Below are positions 53,340 to 62,530 of a stretch of DNA of 64,000 nucleotides, piece by piece. Position numbers and translations under genes: made by a program. Origin of the DNA: CBDCVN01 sp965223045 (lineage in GTDB: Bacteria; Deinococcota; Deinococci; Deinococcales; Trueperaceae); the NCBI GenBank assembly GCA_965223045.1, contig CBDCVN010000013.1:3782001-3846000 (forward strand), read 5' to 3'. The number at the start of each line of letters is the position of its first letter. Positions within the stretch are counted from its first letter, which is position 1. Under the pieces are notes generated by a model that worked only from the letters and a program-made list of their open reading frames with translations, searched no databases and had not been told where the DNA came from.

Positions 53340-54080
53340 ATGCCAGCAATAGCAGAGGTCTTACCAAAATCAAAACTATACCTACCCTCTAGCTTAGAAC
53401 TCCCTTCATCGGACGATACCCCTGTGGACAATGAAGATCAGAACTTTGTACCTAACTTCCTACTCTTTTTACTAGAAAATATCTGGACAGAGCGCCACGA
53501 TTGGTACTTTGGGGTTGATATGGGTGTTTACTATAACCCTGACGAACCTGTTCCTCCCATTGTCCCTGATGCTTTTTTAAGCCTAGGAGTCCAAAGACGT
53601 AAACCTAAAGGACGTCTAAGTTATGTATTTTGGGAAGAAAAAGATATTGTCCCTAGTTTTGTACTAGAAATGGTTTCTCAGAAATATGGTGGTGAGTATG
53701 AAGAGAAAGCTGCTACTTATGCAGCAATAGGAGTACTCTACTATTTAGTATACAACCCTAATCATTGGAATCGGCATAACAGAGAACCTTTCGAAATATA
53801 CAAGCTAATTAATGGTAGTTATGAAAAGCAGTTAGGTGAGCCTTATTTTATGCCAGAGATTGATTTGGGAGTAGGGAGAGCAAGCAAAATAGTTCGGGGC
53901 ATAGAGAGGGAAGTGTTGTGCTGGTATGATTCTTTGGGGAACAATTATAAAAATGTAGAGGAACAGTTAGTTGATACTAGAACTGAGTTAGTTGATACAA
54001 AGAAACAACTATCTGCTTTAGAAAAAGAGATCATAGAATATAGGAAGCTCTTTGGTAAATTACCAAAAGACTCCTTTTAG
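53340..54080 (+). CDS. Uma2-family putative endonuclease
   Basis: 246 residues. The Uma2 core (about 45-170) has WYFGVDMGVYYNPDEPVPPI then VPDAFLSLGV, followed by the PD-(D/E)XK-like VPSFVLEMVSQKYGGEYEEK and AATYAAIGVLYYLVYNP. Family proteins are abundant in cyanobacteria, Chloroflexota and Deinococcota and are thought to be nucleases. The C-terminal 40 residues form a short coiled coil with two near-copies of QLVDTR/ELVDTK, typical of the Uma2 group that ends in a coiled coil. An insertion element begins 10 bp after the stop. Confidence 0.9.
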   Translation: MPAIAEVLPKSKLYLPSSLELPSSDDTPVDNEDQNFVPNFLLFLLENIWTERHDWYFGVDMGVYYNPDEPVPPIVPDAFLSLGVQRRKPKGRLSYVFWEEKDIVPSFVLEMVSQKYGGEYEEKAATYAAIGVLYYLVYNPNHWNRHNREPFEIYKLINGSYEKQLGEPYFMPEIDLGVGRASKIVRGIEREVLCWYDSLGNNYKNVEEQLVDTRTELVDTKKQLSALEKEIIEYRKLFGKLPKDSF

Positions 54081-54936
54081 CATTAAGAGATGTTAAGTCT
54101 CACTAAGTCATGACCATATTAAGTCTCAAAAAGTCGTAACCTTTGCTGTTCTTGCCAAGTAAAAGGAAGAGAAGGCTGAAAAGGGATAGATTGAGTAAAA
54201 GCAAAAATGTTTCCAATGAGTGTGGGTGGATCAATACCTTGGATGGGTAACTGTTTAATCAACTCACCTCTCTGATTGAGAAATGACAAAACTCTTTCTG
54301 GTAACTTGAAATTTATTTCGCACTGCTCACGTAAATGATTGTTCCCTAGGTAATAAATCTGTCCTCCTAAGGAAATTGTGCCGTTTTGACCTATTCGCCT
54401 AAACCATTTTCCCTTTGCTAGATAAGCATCAACTTCGCTTAGGTCAAACATTTCATCTTCCCACTCAGGTCTATACCAGCGCCCTGAGTGAGCTGCCTCT
54501 GGAAAAGCTTGTAGCGGTGCTTGCCCTCCCAAAGAGTGACAAGGAAGCTCTTCATTAAGTATGTTGCGTCTATCTCGTAAAGCTTGATATAAAGCGTTCC
54601 AAGATGGATAGTGTCGATCAAGAACCTGATCAGCCCACAATTGATGCGATCTCTCTACAATTGCTTGATCTGTAGGGCGACGAATACGACTAAATTGAAG
54701 TTCGATACCCATTGCTAACAACCACAGATGTAATCTTGTAGGAAAGGGTGATTTACTCCTAACATCAAAGAAAACACTGTCATGATCAACTTGAATACTT
54801 TCAGGTAACCCCCAGTCTAAAAATGCTAACCTCAAAGTGATTTGATAGTCCTCAGTATTGGTGTGGCGAATTGCTTTCTCCTTACCTAGAAAGCAAGGAT
54901 AACTTAGCAGGCGTGTACGGGAAACAACATCACTTA

Positions 54937-56280
54937 TAGATGTCCAGATAAATTCTTTCCCTAAAACAGGAAAAATAATGCCATGATAATTCCAATAATA
55001 ACCCAAAGGAGACTAATCATGGCAAATAATGATAGCAAACAAAAACTAGAAGAACTACAAAGACTACGCCGTCGCTATAAAAAGGGAAATGATGCAAACG
55101 CTTTACTACGGACTCAAGCCCTTATAGCTCTGTATTCCGGCAAAGATATTAAGCTTGTAGCAGAAATGTTCGGTGTCTCAGTAAAAACAGTAAAAAACTG
55201 GCGAAAGAAGTTTGAAAAATCGCTTAACTTAGAAGATGAACAAAGAACTGGTAGGCCGCCTAAACTTTCTAAAGAGCAACTAGAGCTAATCAAGAAAATC
55301 ATTACAGAGTTTAACCAGCAAGTTTGGGTTGCCAGAAGGGTCTTTACTCTCATAGAAAGCCTTTTTGGGGTATGTTTGTCAGTAAAGTATTTACCAGAGC
55401 TTTTAAGGAAACTGGGATTAAGTTTCCATAAAGCAATACATTTGCTGTATAGGAAGAATGAAGAGAAGAGGCGAAAGTGGATACAAGAAACACTACCAAA
55501 GCTGTACGAGGAGAAGATAAAGGCAGGATGGAGGATATTTTATCAAGATGAAGTAGGGTTCCAAACGCAGGGAACACTAGCGAGCACATGGGGGCTAAGA
55601 GGAGAAAAAGTAGAGATCAAGAACTATGGAAGACATGGGAGAGTAAATTTGATAGGGGCATTAGAGTTAGGGACAGGAGAATTCCATGGAGTGCTAACAA
55701 AGTTCAAGGTAAATGCTCAGAGGTTTAGAAGGTTTATCTGCCACATGAAAAGGGAGATGAGGGAAGCAAAGATAATGCTTATATGTGACAATGCACCATT
55801 TCACAGGGCGAAGTGGTTGCAAGAGTGGGTAAAAGAGAATTCAAAATGGTTGAGGTTAGAATTTCTACCGGGATACTCACCAGATTTCAACCCAATAGAA
55901 AGGCTATGGAAGTATTTAAAGAAGGAGTACATACATAATAAATGCTGGGAAACACAAGCAGATTTAAGGAAGCATTTGGAGGTAATGATGGAGGGAATAC
56001 CAATGAGGGTAGAGGAAATAAAGGGAGTAATGAAAAAAGAGATAAAAAGATTGAGGGAGGCATTTGAGTTTTATAAAACACCAGTACCAAAGGAATTAAT
56101 GATTTGAGATAGTGTTAAGCGGGGAAAATAAGCAAGTTTTGTATAAGTTTTAGTTGGTTTACAAAAGAAGATTACACTGGGTAGTAGGTGTTCTATTGCC
56201 TAAGAAGCAATTATTCTTAGTGATTTTTCCTACCTTATTTCACTCTATGGATAAAAGGAAAAGATTTTTCTGGGTAACTA
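54937..56280 (+). mobile_element. IS630-family insertion sequence, complete, inside the IS481-like element
   Basis: Flanked by the TA duplication (54935-54936 and 56281-56282) typical of the IS630/Tc1 superfamily. Imperfect ends are TAGATGTCCAGATAAATTC and, inverted, TAGTTACCCAGAAAAATC, about 26 bp with some mismatches. One intact transposase gene in the opposite direction to the host transposase. 1344 bp, a little long for the family. Confidence 0.9.
55019..56107 (+). CDS. IS630-family transposase
   Basis: Start at ATG 55019 after AAAGGAGACTAATC; a longer frame from 54983 lacks a site. 362 residues. An N-terminal HTH (LRTQALIALYSGKDIKLVAE, then MFGVSVKTVKNWRKK) is followed by a winged part and a DDE_3 core: IFYQDEVGFQTQGTLASTWG (first Asp near 172), LICDNAPFHRAKWLQ (second) and PGYSPDFNPIERLWKYLKKE (Glu). 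The product is intact and may be active. Confidence 0.94.
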   Translation: MANNDSKQKLEELQRLRRRYKKGNDANALLRTQALIALYSGKDIKLVAEMFGVSVKTVKNWRKKFEKSLNLEDEQRTGRPPKLSKEQLELIKKIITEFNQQVWVARRVFTLIESLFGVCLSVKYLPELLRKLGLSFHKAIHLLYRKNEEKRRKWIQETLPKLYEEKIKAGWRIFYQDEVGFQTQGTLASTWGLRGEKVEIKNYGRHGRVNLIGALELGTGEFHGVLTKFKVNAQRFRRFICHMKREMREAKIMLICDNAPFHRAKWLQEWVKENSKWLRLEFLPGYSPDFNPIERLWKYLKKEYIHNKCWETQADLRKHLEVMMEGIPMRVEEIKGVMKKEIKRLREAFEFYKTPVPKELMI

Positions 56281-56950
56281 TACATCAACTAGGCTAACTA
56301 CTCCTACACTTGGAACAAGCTCATGTCCCATTGCATCTACTTGCCAACATTCATGGGCATGGGTTAAGCGTGTGTGCTTAGTGGATGGTAATGCTACATG
56401 ACGTTCATAGTTTTGGACCAATTGCTCTTCTTGTAAGAAGCGATTAATACTTGACCGACTAGGCAACAATTTACCTGCCCACTGGGGCATACGACCTAGC
56501 TCTATACGCAACGTATCAGCACCCCAACGAGGATGTTGTAATCGTATTTGACGTAATTCTCCTACCATACGTGCAGGATAACTGCTTAGAGCTCCTTTTT
56601 GAGGACGTCCCATCTTCCTTTCCAAACCTTGACGACCTTGTTCACGACCTCTTCTTACCCATTTTTTGACTGTAGATGGATGCCACCCTAATTCAAGAGC
56701 AATTTTGCTTATTGGTTCTCCATTGTCAGCTCGTTGTAGCATTTCTACTCTTTCTTCTAAGGAGGTGTAATCTGACATAATCCATATCATGCAGCTTTTT
56801 TACCTACTTGGAGTCTAAAAATAGTCACGACTTTATGAGACTTTAGGGGGTCACGACTTAGTGAGCTTTAACAGAGATGAGTTTCCAAAACAGATTAGAC
56901 TCGAGCTTGTATCTGCCTAGATGGTTGGGTTTGGGCCTATTTAACAAAAT

Positions 56951-57003
56951 GCTCGAGCACCCAAAGCAAATTAATAAGCTCGAGCTTTGGGAGTTGCTCG
57001 AGC
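56951..57003. repeat. 53-bp palindromic repeat, copy 3
   Basis: Identical in layout to copy 1 at 52461 and almost identical in sequence (one change, GGG to GAG, near the right arm). It lies in the 310-bp gap 56874-57183, which otherwise has no supported gene. Confidence 0.8.
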
Positions 57004-59052
57004 CTACCAAGGCGATTGCAGCAAACTGTTTAATGCTATCTATTTTCTAGCTTTGCTCCTATTGTAATATTCATCAAAGCGATCAGCGTAATTGCCTATA
57101 TTTCTCTCTGCTTAAAGTACCCTAACAGCTTATTCCAAGGTCTAATCTAATGTGCTTTTCAGAAATAGCTAGTGGCAAAACGATTAAGGAAAGCTACATG
57201 GAACAGGAGCGCCTGTTGTTGGGTCTAGACATATTATACCGGGAGCAACGGAAGGATCTTGGCAATCTGCTAAGTCGAAATAACCATCACGGTTGCGATC
57301 TTCGTTGCTGTCATTTAGACCATTTCCATTGGTGTCCCAACAATTTATACTGACAGGAGCAGCCGCTGTGGTTTCACTTTCTACAACACTGCCTGCACTA
57401 TTCTTAAATACTGGCTGAAGTCCATTAGCGCGCTGATAGAGGTTTTGGTAAATAATTTCTACATCCTTGTGCGTGCAACGTCTATTAATCAACTCTCTCA
57501 AATATAGGTTATTTGCCACCATCTCCTCGCCAAATTGACGAATGCTGCTCATACCTCCAAATATAAGACCATTCAGTAATTCCAATGCCTCTCCTCCGCT
57601 CATGCTCTTGTTAAAATAGGCGTCAAAGCGATCAGCGTAACGAGCTTCAATATACACAACTGTTGGTTCCCCAATTTGGGTTTCGTATTCGATACCGAAG
57701 GAATTTGTAGTAACTTCTGTTTGGACTATGCTGCGACCTACAGGGTTTTGCAGGTAATGGGAGCAATACTCGGAATACAATCCTAAGAAGCCATTGTGAA
57801 AACTCTTGAAGTCAGCGTTAAGACTGATTGAGTTAAAGTCACCATTCAAGAGAAAATCGGCAATTTGCTTGTGCGGGGCCACCGTAATTGAACTTGACTG
57901 ATTATCTTCTTTAAAATCAGGATCAGGACCTGTAGATGGTGTAATAGCAAGTGTTTGTTGTGATCTGGATGGATTGTTAAGTAATGCCAAGTCATTCTCC
58001 GATGGTCGTTCAAAGTATTTACTCTCGTACCTTGTTATGAAATCTAAGAGTGTGTTTGAGGACGTGCCACGTTCAAGCAATACCGTTTTTGCCTGTGATG
58101 AAATACCTCCAAAAGAATGAATTTTCAAGTTGAGTTGTAATCGCATACCACCATCTACTAGAAGAAAATCTCCTTTGCTGGCACGGAATTCTTCTGCAGC
58201 TCGGCGAGCTTTTGCTGACCCAGACCTTGGTAGCTGAAGGTTTTGCTTGCAGTTGCCGTCTACATTTCTTAACCTATACTCGGTGAAACTTGCGCTTCTA
58301 GTTTTCCCATCAACTGACACACTCAACCATATTTCCAAAAAACAAGAGTGGTAGAGGGTGTTTGGGAAATATCTATTAAGCAAAATTGGGAGTGGATTGA
58401 TGCGCTAAACGCTTGGTCATGATATCACACATAGCCATGTAGATAAAGGCTTCACTTGTTGCTGCTAATACTTCATAATCTTTACTTAAGCGTCTATAGT
58501 TTCCTAACCATGCAAATGTCCTCTCCACTACCCATCTTTGTGGGATAACTTGAAAACCTTTTCCTTCTGGTTTCTTTGTTACTTCTAATATCCACCCACA
58601 TATGTCCAGCACCCACTTCTCTAATCTCGCACTGACATAACCTTGATCTGCTTTTATTACTTTCAATCTTGGCATAGTGCTTTTTATAGCCTTCAACATT
58701 TGCTCTAATCCTTTCTTATCTGACCTATTCGCTGTAGTTACAAGTACAACTATCAATAATCCCATGGTATCAACCAATATATGACGTTTACGTCCATTAA
58801 CCTTTTTTCCTCCATCGTACCCATTCTCTTCATGCACACTACCTTTGACCGATTGACTATCGGCAATACCTACACTGCAATCAGCAAGTTTTCCTTCCTG
58901 CTCACGGAGTTTTCTGCGTAAATGTTTGTTTAAAGCCTTCCACAAACCTGATTTACACCATTTATCAAAGTGATAACGCACACTTTGATAGGCAGGAAAA
59001 TCATGTGGAAGATCACGCCAAGTACAACCATTGCGCAGAAGGTAACGTATAG

Positions 59053-59588
59053 CGCATTTTGTCATCAAAAAGCAGGGGTTTTGACCCCCAAAATCTCGTG
59101 CTGTTTGAGGTTTTAGGGCAAAATTAAAATTTATAAAAAATGGCTACACACTGACCCCCATCAGGCCTAGAGCATATTTCTGCCCTCCGTTTGGAACAGT
59201 GTTCCAGCAAATGAACATTTCACCAGTCCTAATTCCACTTCTGGCCGTCAGGTTAAGTGTTTTAGCTACCCTCGCAAGTGCCTGACCTTTTCCCCAATTC
59301 TTCTTGTATTTCTTTAATAATGATCCTGAACGTTTTTGTATGTGTCCTTGGACATAATCCCGAAGGTGGATGCCATGCATTATACCTACAGCCTTACCTG
59401 TTTGGATACACTGGACTTTAAAATGTGTATTTATCGTAGCAGACATCAGTGGCTATACTATAAAAAATAAAACCTTGCTGTGTCAAGGATATGCTATGGC
59501 TACTTGAAAAAAGCAAAAAAATCATGATATCGACTTTGGTAACAGGGTTTTTAGAGGCAAAAGTGGCGTTTTTTGGGTACAACTTGCG
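59053..59588. mobile_element. Unassigned 536-bp element with 6-bp target duplication
   Basis: Flanked by GTATAG at 59047-59052 and 59589-59594. Ends are imperfect inverted repeats, CGCATTTTGTCATCAAAAA against CGCAAGTTGTACCCAAAAA. It carries one 100-residue frame without transposase motifs, so it is either non-autonomous or of a kind I do not know. Removal restores the host transposase frame. Confidence 0.8.
59144..59446 (-). CDS. Small basic protein carried by the 536-bp element
   Basis: 100 residues beginning MSATINTHFKVQCIQTGKAV and rich in Lys, Arg and Gly in the middle (HIQKRSGSLLKKYKKNWGKG). It ends FICWNTVPNGGQKYALGLMG. I do not recognise a family. The basic middle could bind nucleic acid. 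It fills more than half of the element and could be a remnant of a transposase-associated gene. No strong ribosome site is seen. Confidence 0.45.
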   Translation of the reverse strand: MSATINTHFKVQCIQTGKAVGIMHGIHLRDYVQGHIQKRSGSLLKKYKKNWGKGQALARVAKTLNLTARSGIRTGEMFICWNTVPNGGQKYALGLMGVSV

Positions 59589-60173
59589 GTATAGCATTTA
59601 CGATTTCACGGAGATCAAGGCTCATGGGACGTCCCCGCTTAGTACTTTTGGTCAAAACTTTAAGTAGAAAGGCTTCAATTATAAGCCACTGTACATCAGT
59701 AACGTCAGTAGAGTATGCTTGTCTATGATTTGTTTTCATAGTAGCTATACTGACATATATTGGGTATAGCTACTTCATTTCTGAAATGATATACTTAGTT
59801 CAAATTTCAGCCAAAATGCTAGATCTTTCAAAGGAACACTAATTTCCAAACACCCTCTAGGGAACGTAAAGGTACCCTATCCAATTCTTTAGATTTAAGT
59901 GCTCCGGATTTTGCCAGATAGCAATTTCGATTGGGTGATTAAACAGGTATCCGTGCCAACTTCCCGTCAACGCATCGTTAGCAAAAGCTGAACTTGCTGA
60001 CAGGAGATAAATGAATAAGATTAGGATGTGTGTTCTGATATTCATGAAAATATCCTTTCTATCTTTTGTAAGAGTATTAACTTCTATTCTGATCTATGGC
60101 TAACTAAAATTAGACAGATAAAGTTTTATCCTAAAGCACAGTATGTTCCTTTCTGCACAGCAACTAAAGCAAA

Positions 60174-61325
60174 TTAATAAAGTGGATTGCTTAATACACT
60201 TTCGAGGCTGTCTCCTTTTTTATTGCCACTGAAGGTGTTTTGACCAATATAGGAATTATGTATGTGTAGTAAACTATCTGGTGCAAAAATGCCGTAGTAC
60301 CCGTTGTTACGCAGAATGTTATTCTCGAGCCTAGGTTGAGCTTCATTTATAGTAGCTATACCATCTTCACCATTACCCTCACTGATATTGCTTATAGCTA
60401 TGCCTCCTGCATTGTTAGTGTAGACAATACCTTGCTCACCGTTACTTCGTATGATGTTCTGCTCAAGCCTAGGTTGAGCTTCATTTGAAACAGCTATGCC
60501 AAACAAACTATTTTCCTCAATAGTGTTACGCACAGCTACGCCTCCTGCATTGCTAGTGTAGACAATGCCTTGCTTACTGTTATTTCGTATGGTGTTTTGC
60601 TCGAGTCTGGGTTGAGCTTCATCAGCAACAGATATACCAGACGAACTATTCTCCTCAATAGTGTTACCCACAGCTGTGCCTCTTGCATTACCAGAATAGA
60701 AAATACCATCTTCATTATTTCGTAAGGTATTTTGCTCAAGCCTAGGTTGTGCTTTACCTCGAACGGATATACCATCTACTGCATTGTTTTCGAAGATGCT
60801 ATTGCTAACTGTTCCTGTGGCATTACCAGTTAACAATAGTCCAGATCCTCCCCAAGCTTCAGATTTAGCTATGGTTTTAATTAGCTGAACCTCAACTTCT
60901 CTCCATACCAAGACACCTCCAACAAAAGCACAGTTATCAATAGCTATTACCCCATCATGTACCCAAACTACATGTGCCCCCAGTTCACCTTGGTGCTCAA
61001 AGGTTATGCCTTGCGCTTTAAAATTACCATTACCTTCAAACCCAATACTAAAATTCTCTGCTGTTGAAACTATAAAAGTCCTATCACGCCCTGCGCCAAT
61101 AAGTTCAATATCATTACTCAGTTTTAGAGACTCATCTAAAACATATCTACCAGCAGCGATTTCTACTCTGCCACCTTGACTTACTTGATTAATCAATTCT
61201 GCTACTGTACTTACTATAGTACTACTGCTCACTTGACTATTTACCTGTGCTATAGCATGAGCACTTAAGAATAGAACTAAAATGCCAAAGGTAAAAAATA
61301 GGTGTTTTAACATTATTGGCCTCAT
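60174..61325 (-). CDS. Secreted right-handed beta-helix repeat protein
   Basis: 383 residues. After a signal (MLKHLFFTFGILVLFLSAHA, starting at residue 5) comes a Pbh1-type parallel beta-helix: VAELINQVSQGGRVEIAAGR at the start, then four near-identical units of about 46 residues, each containing AQPRLEQNTLRNN or AQPRLEQNTIRNN, GIFYSGNARGTAV and NTIEEN. Such folds bind or cut polysaccharide, but no catalytic residue set is visible. The N-terminal leader (MR-x2-MLKHLFFTF) is shared with the interrupted protein at 63460, so the two belong to a set of secreted genes. The DNA repeats are about 138 bp and prone to recombination. Confidence 0.85.
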   Translation of the reverse strand: MRPIMLKHLFFTFGILVLFLSAHAIAQVNSQVSSSTIVSTVAELINQVSQGGRVEIAAGRYVLDESLKLSNDIELIGAGRDRTFIVSTAENFSIGFEGNGNFKAQGITFEHQGELGAHVVWVHDGVIAIDNCAFVGGVLVWREVEVQLIKTIAKSEAWGGSGLLLTGNATGTVSNSIFENNAVDGISVRGKAQPRLEQNTLRNNEDGIFYSGNARGTAVGNTIEENSSSGISVADEAQPRLEQNTIRNNSKQGIVYTSNAGGVAVRNTIEENSLFGIAVSNEAQPRLEQNIIRSNGEQGIVYTNNAGGIAISNISEGNGEDGIATINEAQPRLENNILRNNGYYGIFAPDSLLHIHNSYIGQNTFSGNKKGDSLESVLSNPLY

Positions 61326-61527
61326 TTCGCTTGTGGGTAAGAAATAGTTTTGTATATAATTTGCTGCCTATATTGTTCTCTGCCTAAATAATCCTAATAA
61401 CTCCTATACCAACTCCCTATTCAACTTGTTTGACCATAAATCTTCACCTAAAATTTGTGCCTGTATCTGGCCGCAAATCTTTTGTCAATGTAGTCATTCG
61501 ATTAAATATTTCCTGAGCTTTTTCATA

Positions 61528-62530
61528 AGAGTTGTTCGGAAATAGCCAAATCAGCTAAAATAGTAGCTAGTATGGTAGTTTTCAAAACCAGAAGTGACAG
61601 ACAAGTAAGAGCCTTGACAGGTTTGCCTGAAGAAAAGATAAATGAGTTAGAGACAGTGTTTGAAGAGGTATATGAGGAGCAAAGTCAAAAAGACTATGAA
61701 GAACAACAAGCTAAAGGGGAAAGAGAACGATCTAGGGGAGGAGGAAGAAAAAGTAAACTTCCTTCTACTAAACACAAACTCGAATTTATTCTCTACTACC
61801 TGAAAAGTTATCCTACAATGGATGAATTAGCAGAGAAGTTTGATATGTCTCGTTCCAGTGCACACTATTGGGTACATAAGCTGCTGCCAATTCTCTCAGC
61901 AGCCTTGGCAAAATTAGGTATGTTGCCTAAGAGAGAGTTCAATACACCTGAGGAGTTAAAAGAAGCGCTTGAAGAAGCAAGAAAAATACTGATTGATGCT
62001 ACAGAAAGGAAACATAGACGCCCTAGTGAAGAAGAAAAGCAGGAGGAGCTATATAGTGGAAAAAAGAAGGGTCACACGGTAAAAAACACAATAATAGCAA
62101 CAGGAAGAAAGGTAATAATCTATGTAGGAAGGACATTTGCTGGGCGGAGACATGACTATGGGATGTTTAAGGAGGAGTTTCCACCTAAACAAGGCTGGCT
62201 GAAAGAGGAGGGAAAAAGAGCAAATCTAGACTCAGGTTATCAAGGTATAAACAAGGATTATGGGATAGGAGCAGCGATACCAAAGAAAAAGCCAAGGAAG
62301 AGTAAAAAGAATCCTAATCCAGAGCTAACAGAAGCAGAGAAGGAGAGGAATAAAAGGCTGGGCAAAGCAAGGATATATGTAGAACATGCCATAGGAGGTA
62401 TGAAACGCTTTAATATACTAGTGCATGCCTTTCGGAATCGCAAGACAGGTTTTGCAGATAGCGTTATAGCTGTCTGTGGGGGGCTTTGGAATTTTTTGAT
62501 TGTTTAAACTATTTATTTCCGAACAACTCT
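61528..62530 (+). mobile_element. IS5-superfamily (DDE_Tnp_4 type) insertion sequence, complete
   Basis: Ends AGAGTTGTTCGGAAATA are inverted repeats of 17 bp. Target duplication ATA (61525-61527 and 62531-62533). 1003 bp with one intact gene. A right-end remnant of the same element lies at 52264. No CTCGAG inside. Confidence 0.92.
61572..62507 (+). CDS. IS5-superfamily transposase (HTH plus DDE_Tnp_4)
   Basis: 311 residues. The N-terminal helix RQVRALTGLPEEKINELETV is followed by a HTH (YPTMDELAEKFDMSRSSAHY) and the DDE core: LIDATERKHRRPSEEEKQEE (first Asp), ANLDSGYQGI (second) and ARIYVEHAIGGMKRFNIL (Glu). The product appears intact. The start lies 44 bp inside the left end. Confidence 0.93.
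   Translation: MVVFKTRSDRQVRALTGLPEEKINELETVFEEVYEEQSQKDYEEQQAKGERERSRGGGRKSKLPSTKHKLEFILYYLKSYPTMDELAEKFDMSRSSAHYWVHKLLPILSAALAKLGMLPKREFNTPEELKEALEEARKILIDATERKHRRPSEEEKQEELYSGKKKGHTVKNTIIATGRKVIIYVGRTFAGRRHDYGMFKEEFPPKQGWLKEEGKRANLDSGYQGINKDYGIGAAIPKKKPRKSKKNPNPELTEAEKERNKRLGKARIYVEHAIGGMKRFNILVHAFRNRKTGFADSVIAVCGGLWNFLIV

Larger units (their letters stand above)
54119..56790 (-). pseudogene. IS481-like rve transposase split by IS630
   Basis: The N-terminal part (56283-56790) has a helix-turn-helix (GEPISKIALELGWHPSTVKK) and the first catalytic Asp (CWQVDAMG). The C-terminal part (54119-54936) has the second Asp (IQVDHDSVFFD) and the Glu (AIVERSHQ). Removing the IS630 element and one TA gives a continuous 441-residue frame, SLVDV-SDVVSRT across the joint. 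The gene is broken as it stands. The C-terminal part alone shows a false start at 55006 inside the inserted element. A subterminal repeat overlaps its stop codon. Confidence 0.9.
54091..56873 (-). mobile_element. IS481-like element, carrying a nested IS630 element
   Basis: Ends read TGTTAAGTCTCACTAAGTC at 54091 and, inverted, TGTTAAAGCTCACTAAGTC at 56873; a second, subterminal copy of AAGTCTCA-N-TAAGTCGTGAC lies inside each end. Flanks share GAGA, a likely 4-bp target duplication. Without the IS630 insertion the element is about 1437 bp. No CTCGAG inside. Confidence 0.82.
58376..59739 (-). pseudogene. IS5/IS427-like transposase split by a 536-bp element
   Basis: The N-terminal piece (59589-59739) reads YSTDVTDVQWLIIEAFLL then GRPMSLDLREIVNAI. 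The C-terminal piece (58376-59046) reads RYLLRNGCTWRDLPHDF, GIADSQSVKGS (first Asp), VIKADQGYVS (second) and VVERTFAWLGNYRRL (Glu). Joining at the 6-bp duplication gives REIVNAIRYLLRNG and a 273-residue frame, the standard length. All catalytic residues survive, so loss of function is due only to the insertion. Confidence 0.92.
58354..59857 (-). mobile_element. IS5-superfamily (IS427-like) element, itself interrupted
   Basis: Ends GAGGGTGTTTGG(G)AAAT are inverted at both sides, with target duplication TA (58352-58353 and 59858-59859). Without the inner 536-bp insertion it is about 962 bp, normal for the group. It interrupts a secreted-protein gene and contains no CTCGAG. Confidence 0.88.
57184..60045 (-). 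pseudogene. Secreted protein with Ca-binding-type tail, split by an IS5-type element
   Basis: The N-terminal part (59858-60045) encodes a signal peptide (to about 22, ending SSAFAND) then LTGSWHGYLFNHPIEIAIWQ. The C-terminal part (57184-58353) contains the body and, near its end, WDTNGNGLNDSNEDRNRDGY, an EF-hand/thrombospondin-3-like calcium motif. Deleting 58352-59857 (the element plus one TA copy) gives a 451-residue frame reading WIGYLYVP-YHSCFLEIW. Family unknown; the body has EARYADRFDAYFNKSMSGGE and RRCTHKDVEIIYQ helices. As it stands only a 62-residue N-terminal fragment could be made. A Ca-dependent surface role is inferred from the tail. Confidence 0.88.

Noticed and set aside
57150..57353. 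67-codon plus-strand ORF
   Set aside because: It overlaps the 3' end of the secreted calcium-motif gene in antisense and has no features of its own.
57184..58383. Dockerin/cellulosome assignment from the DTNGNGLNDSNEDRNRDG segment
   Set aside because: Only one calcium-type loop pair is seen, without the duplicated dockerin helices; no cohesin is in the window.
60340..60780. CRISPR-like array, from regular repeats
   Set aside because: The repeats are in-frame units of a beta-helix protein about 138 bp long, with no conserved short repeat and unique spacer pattern.
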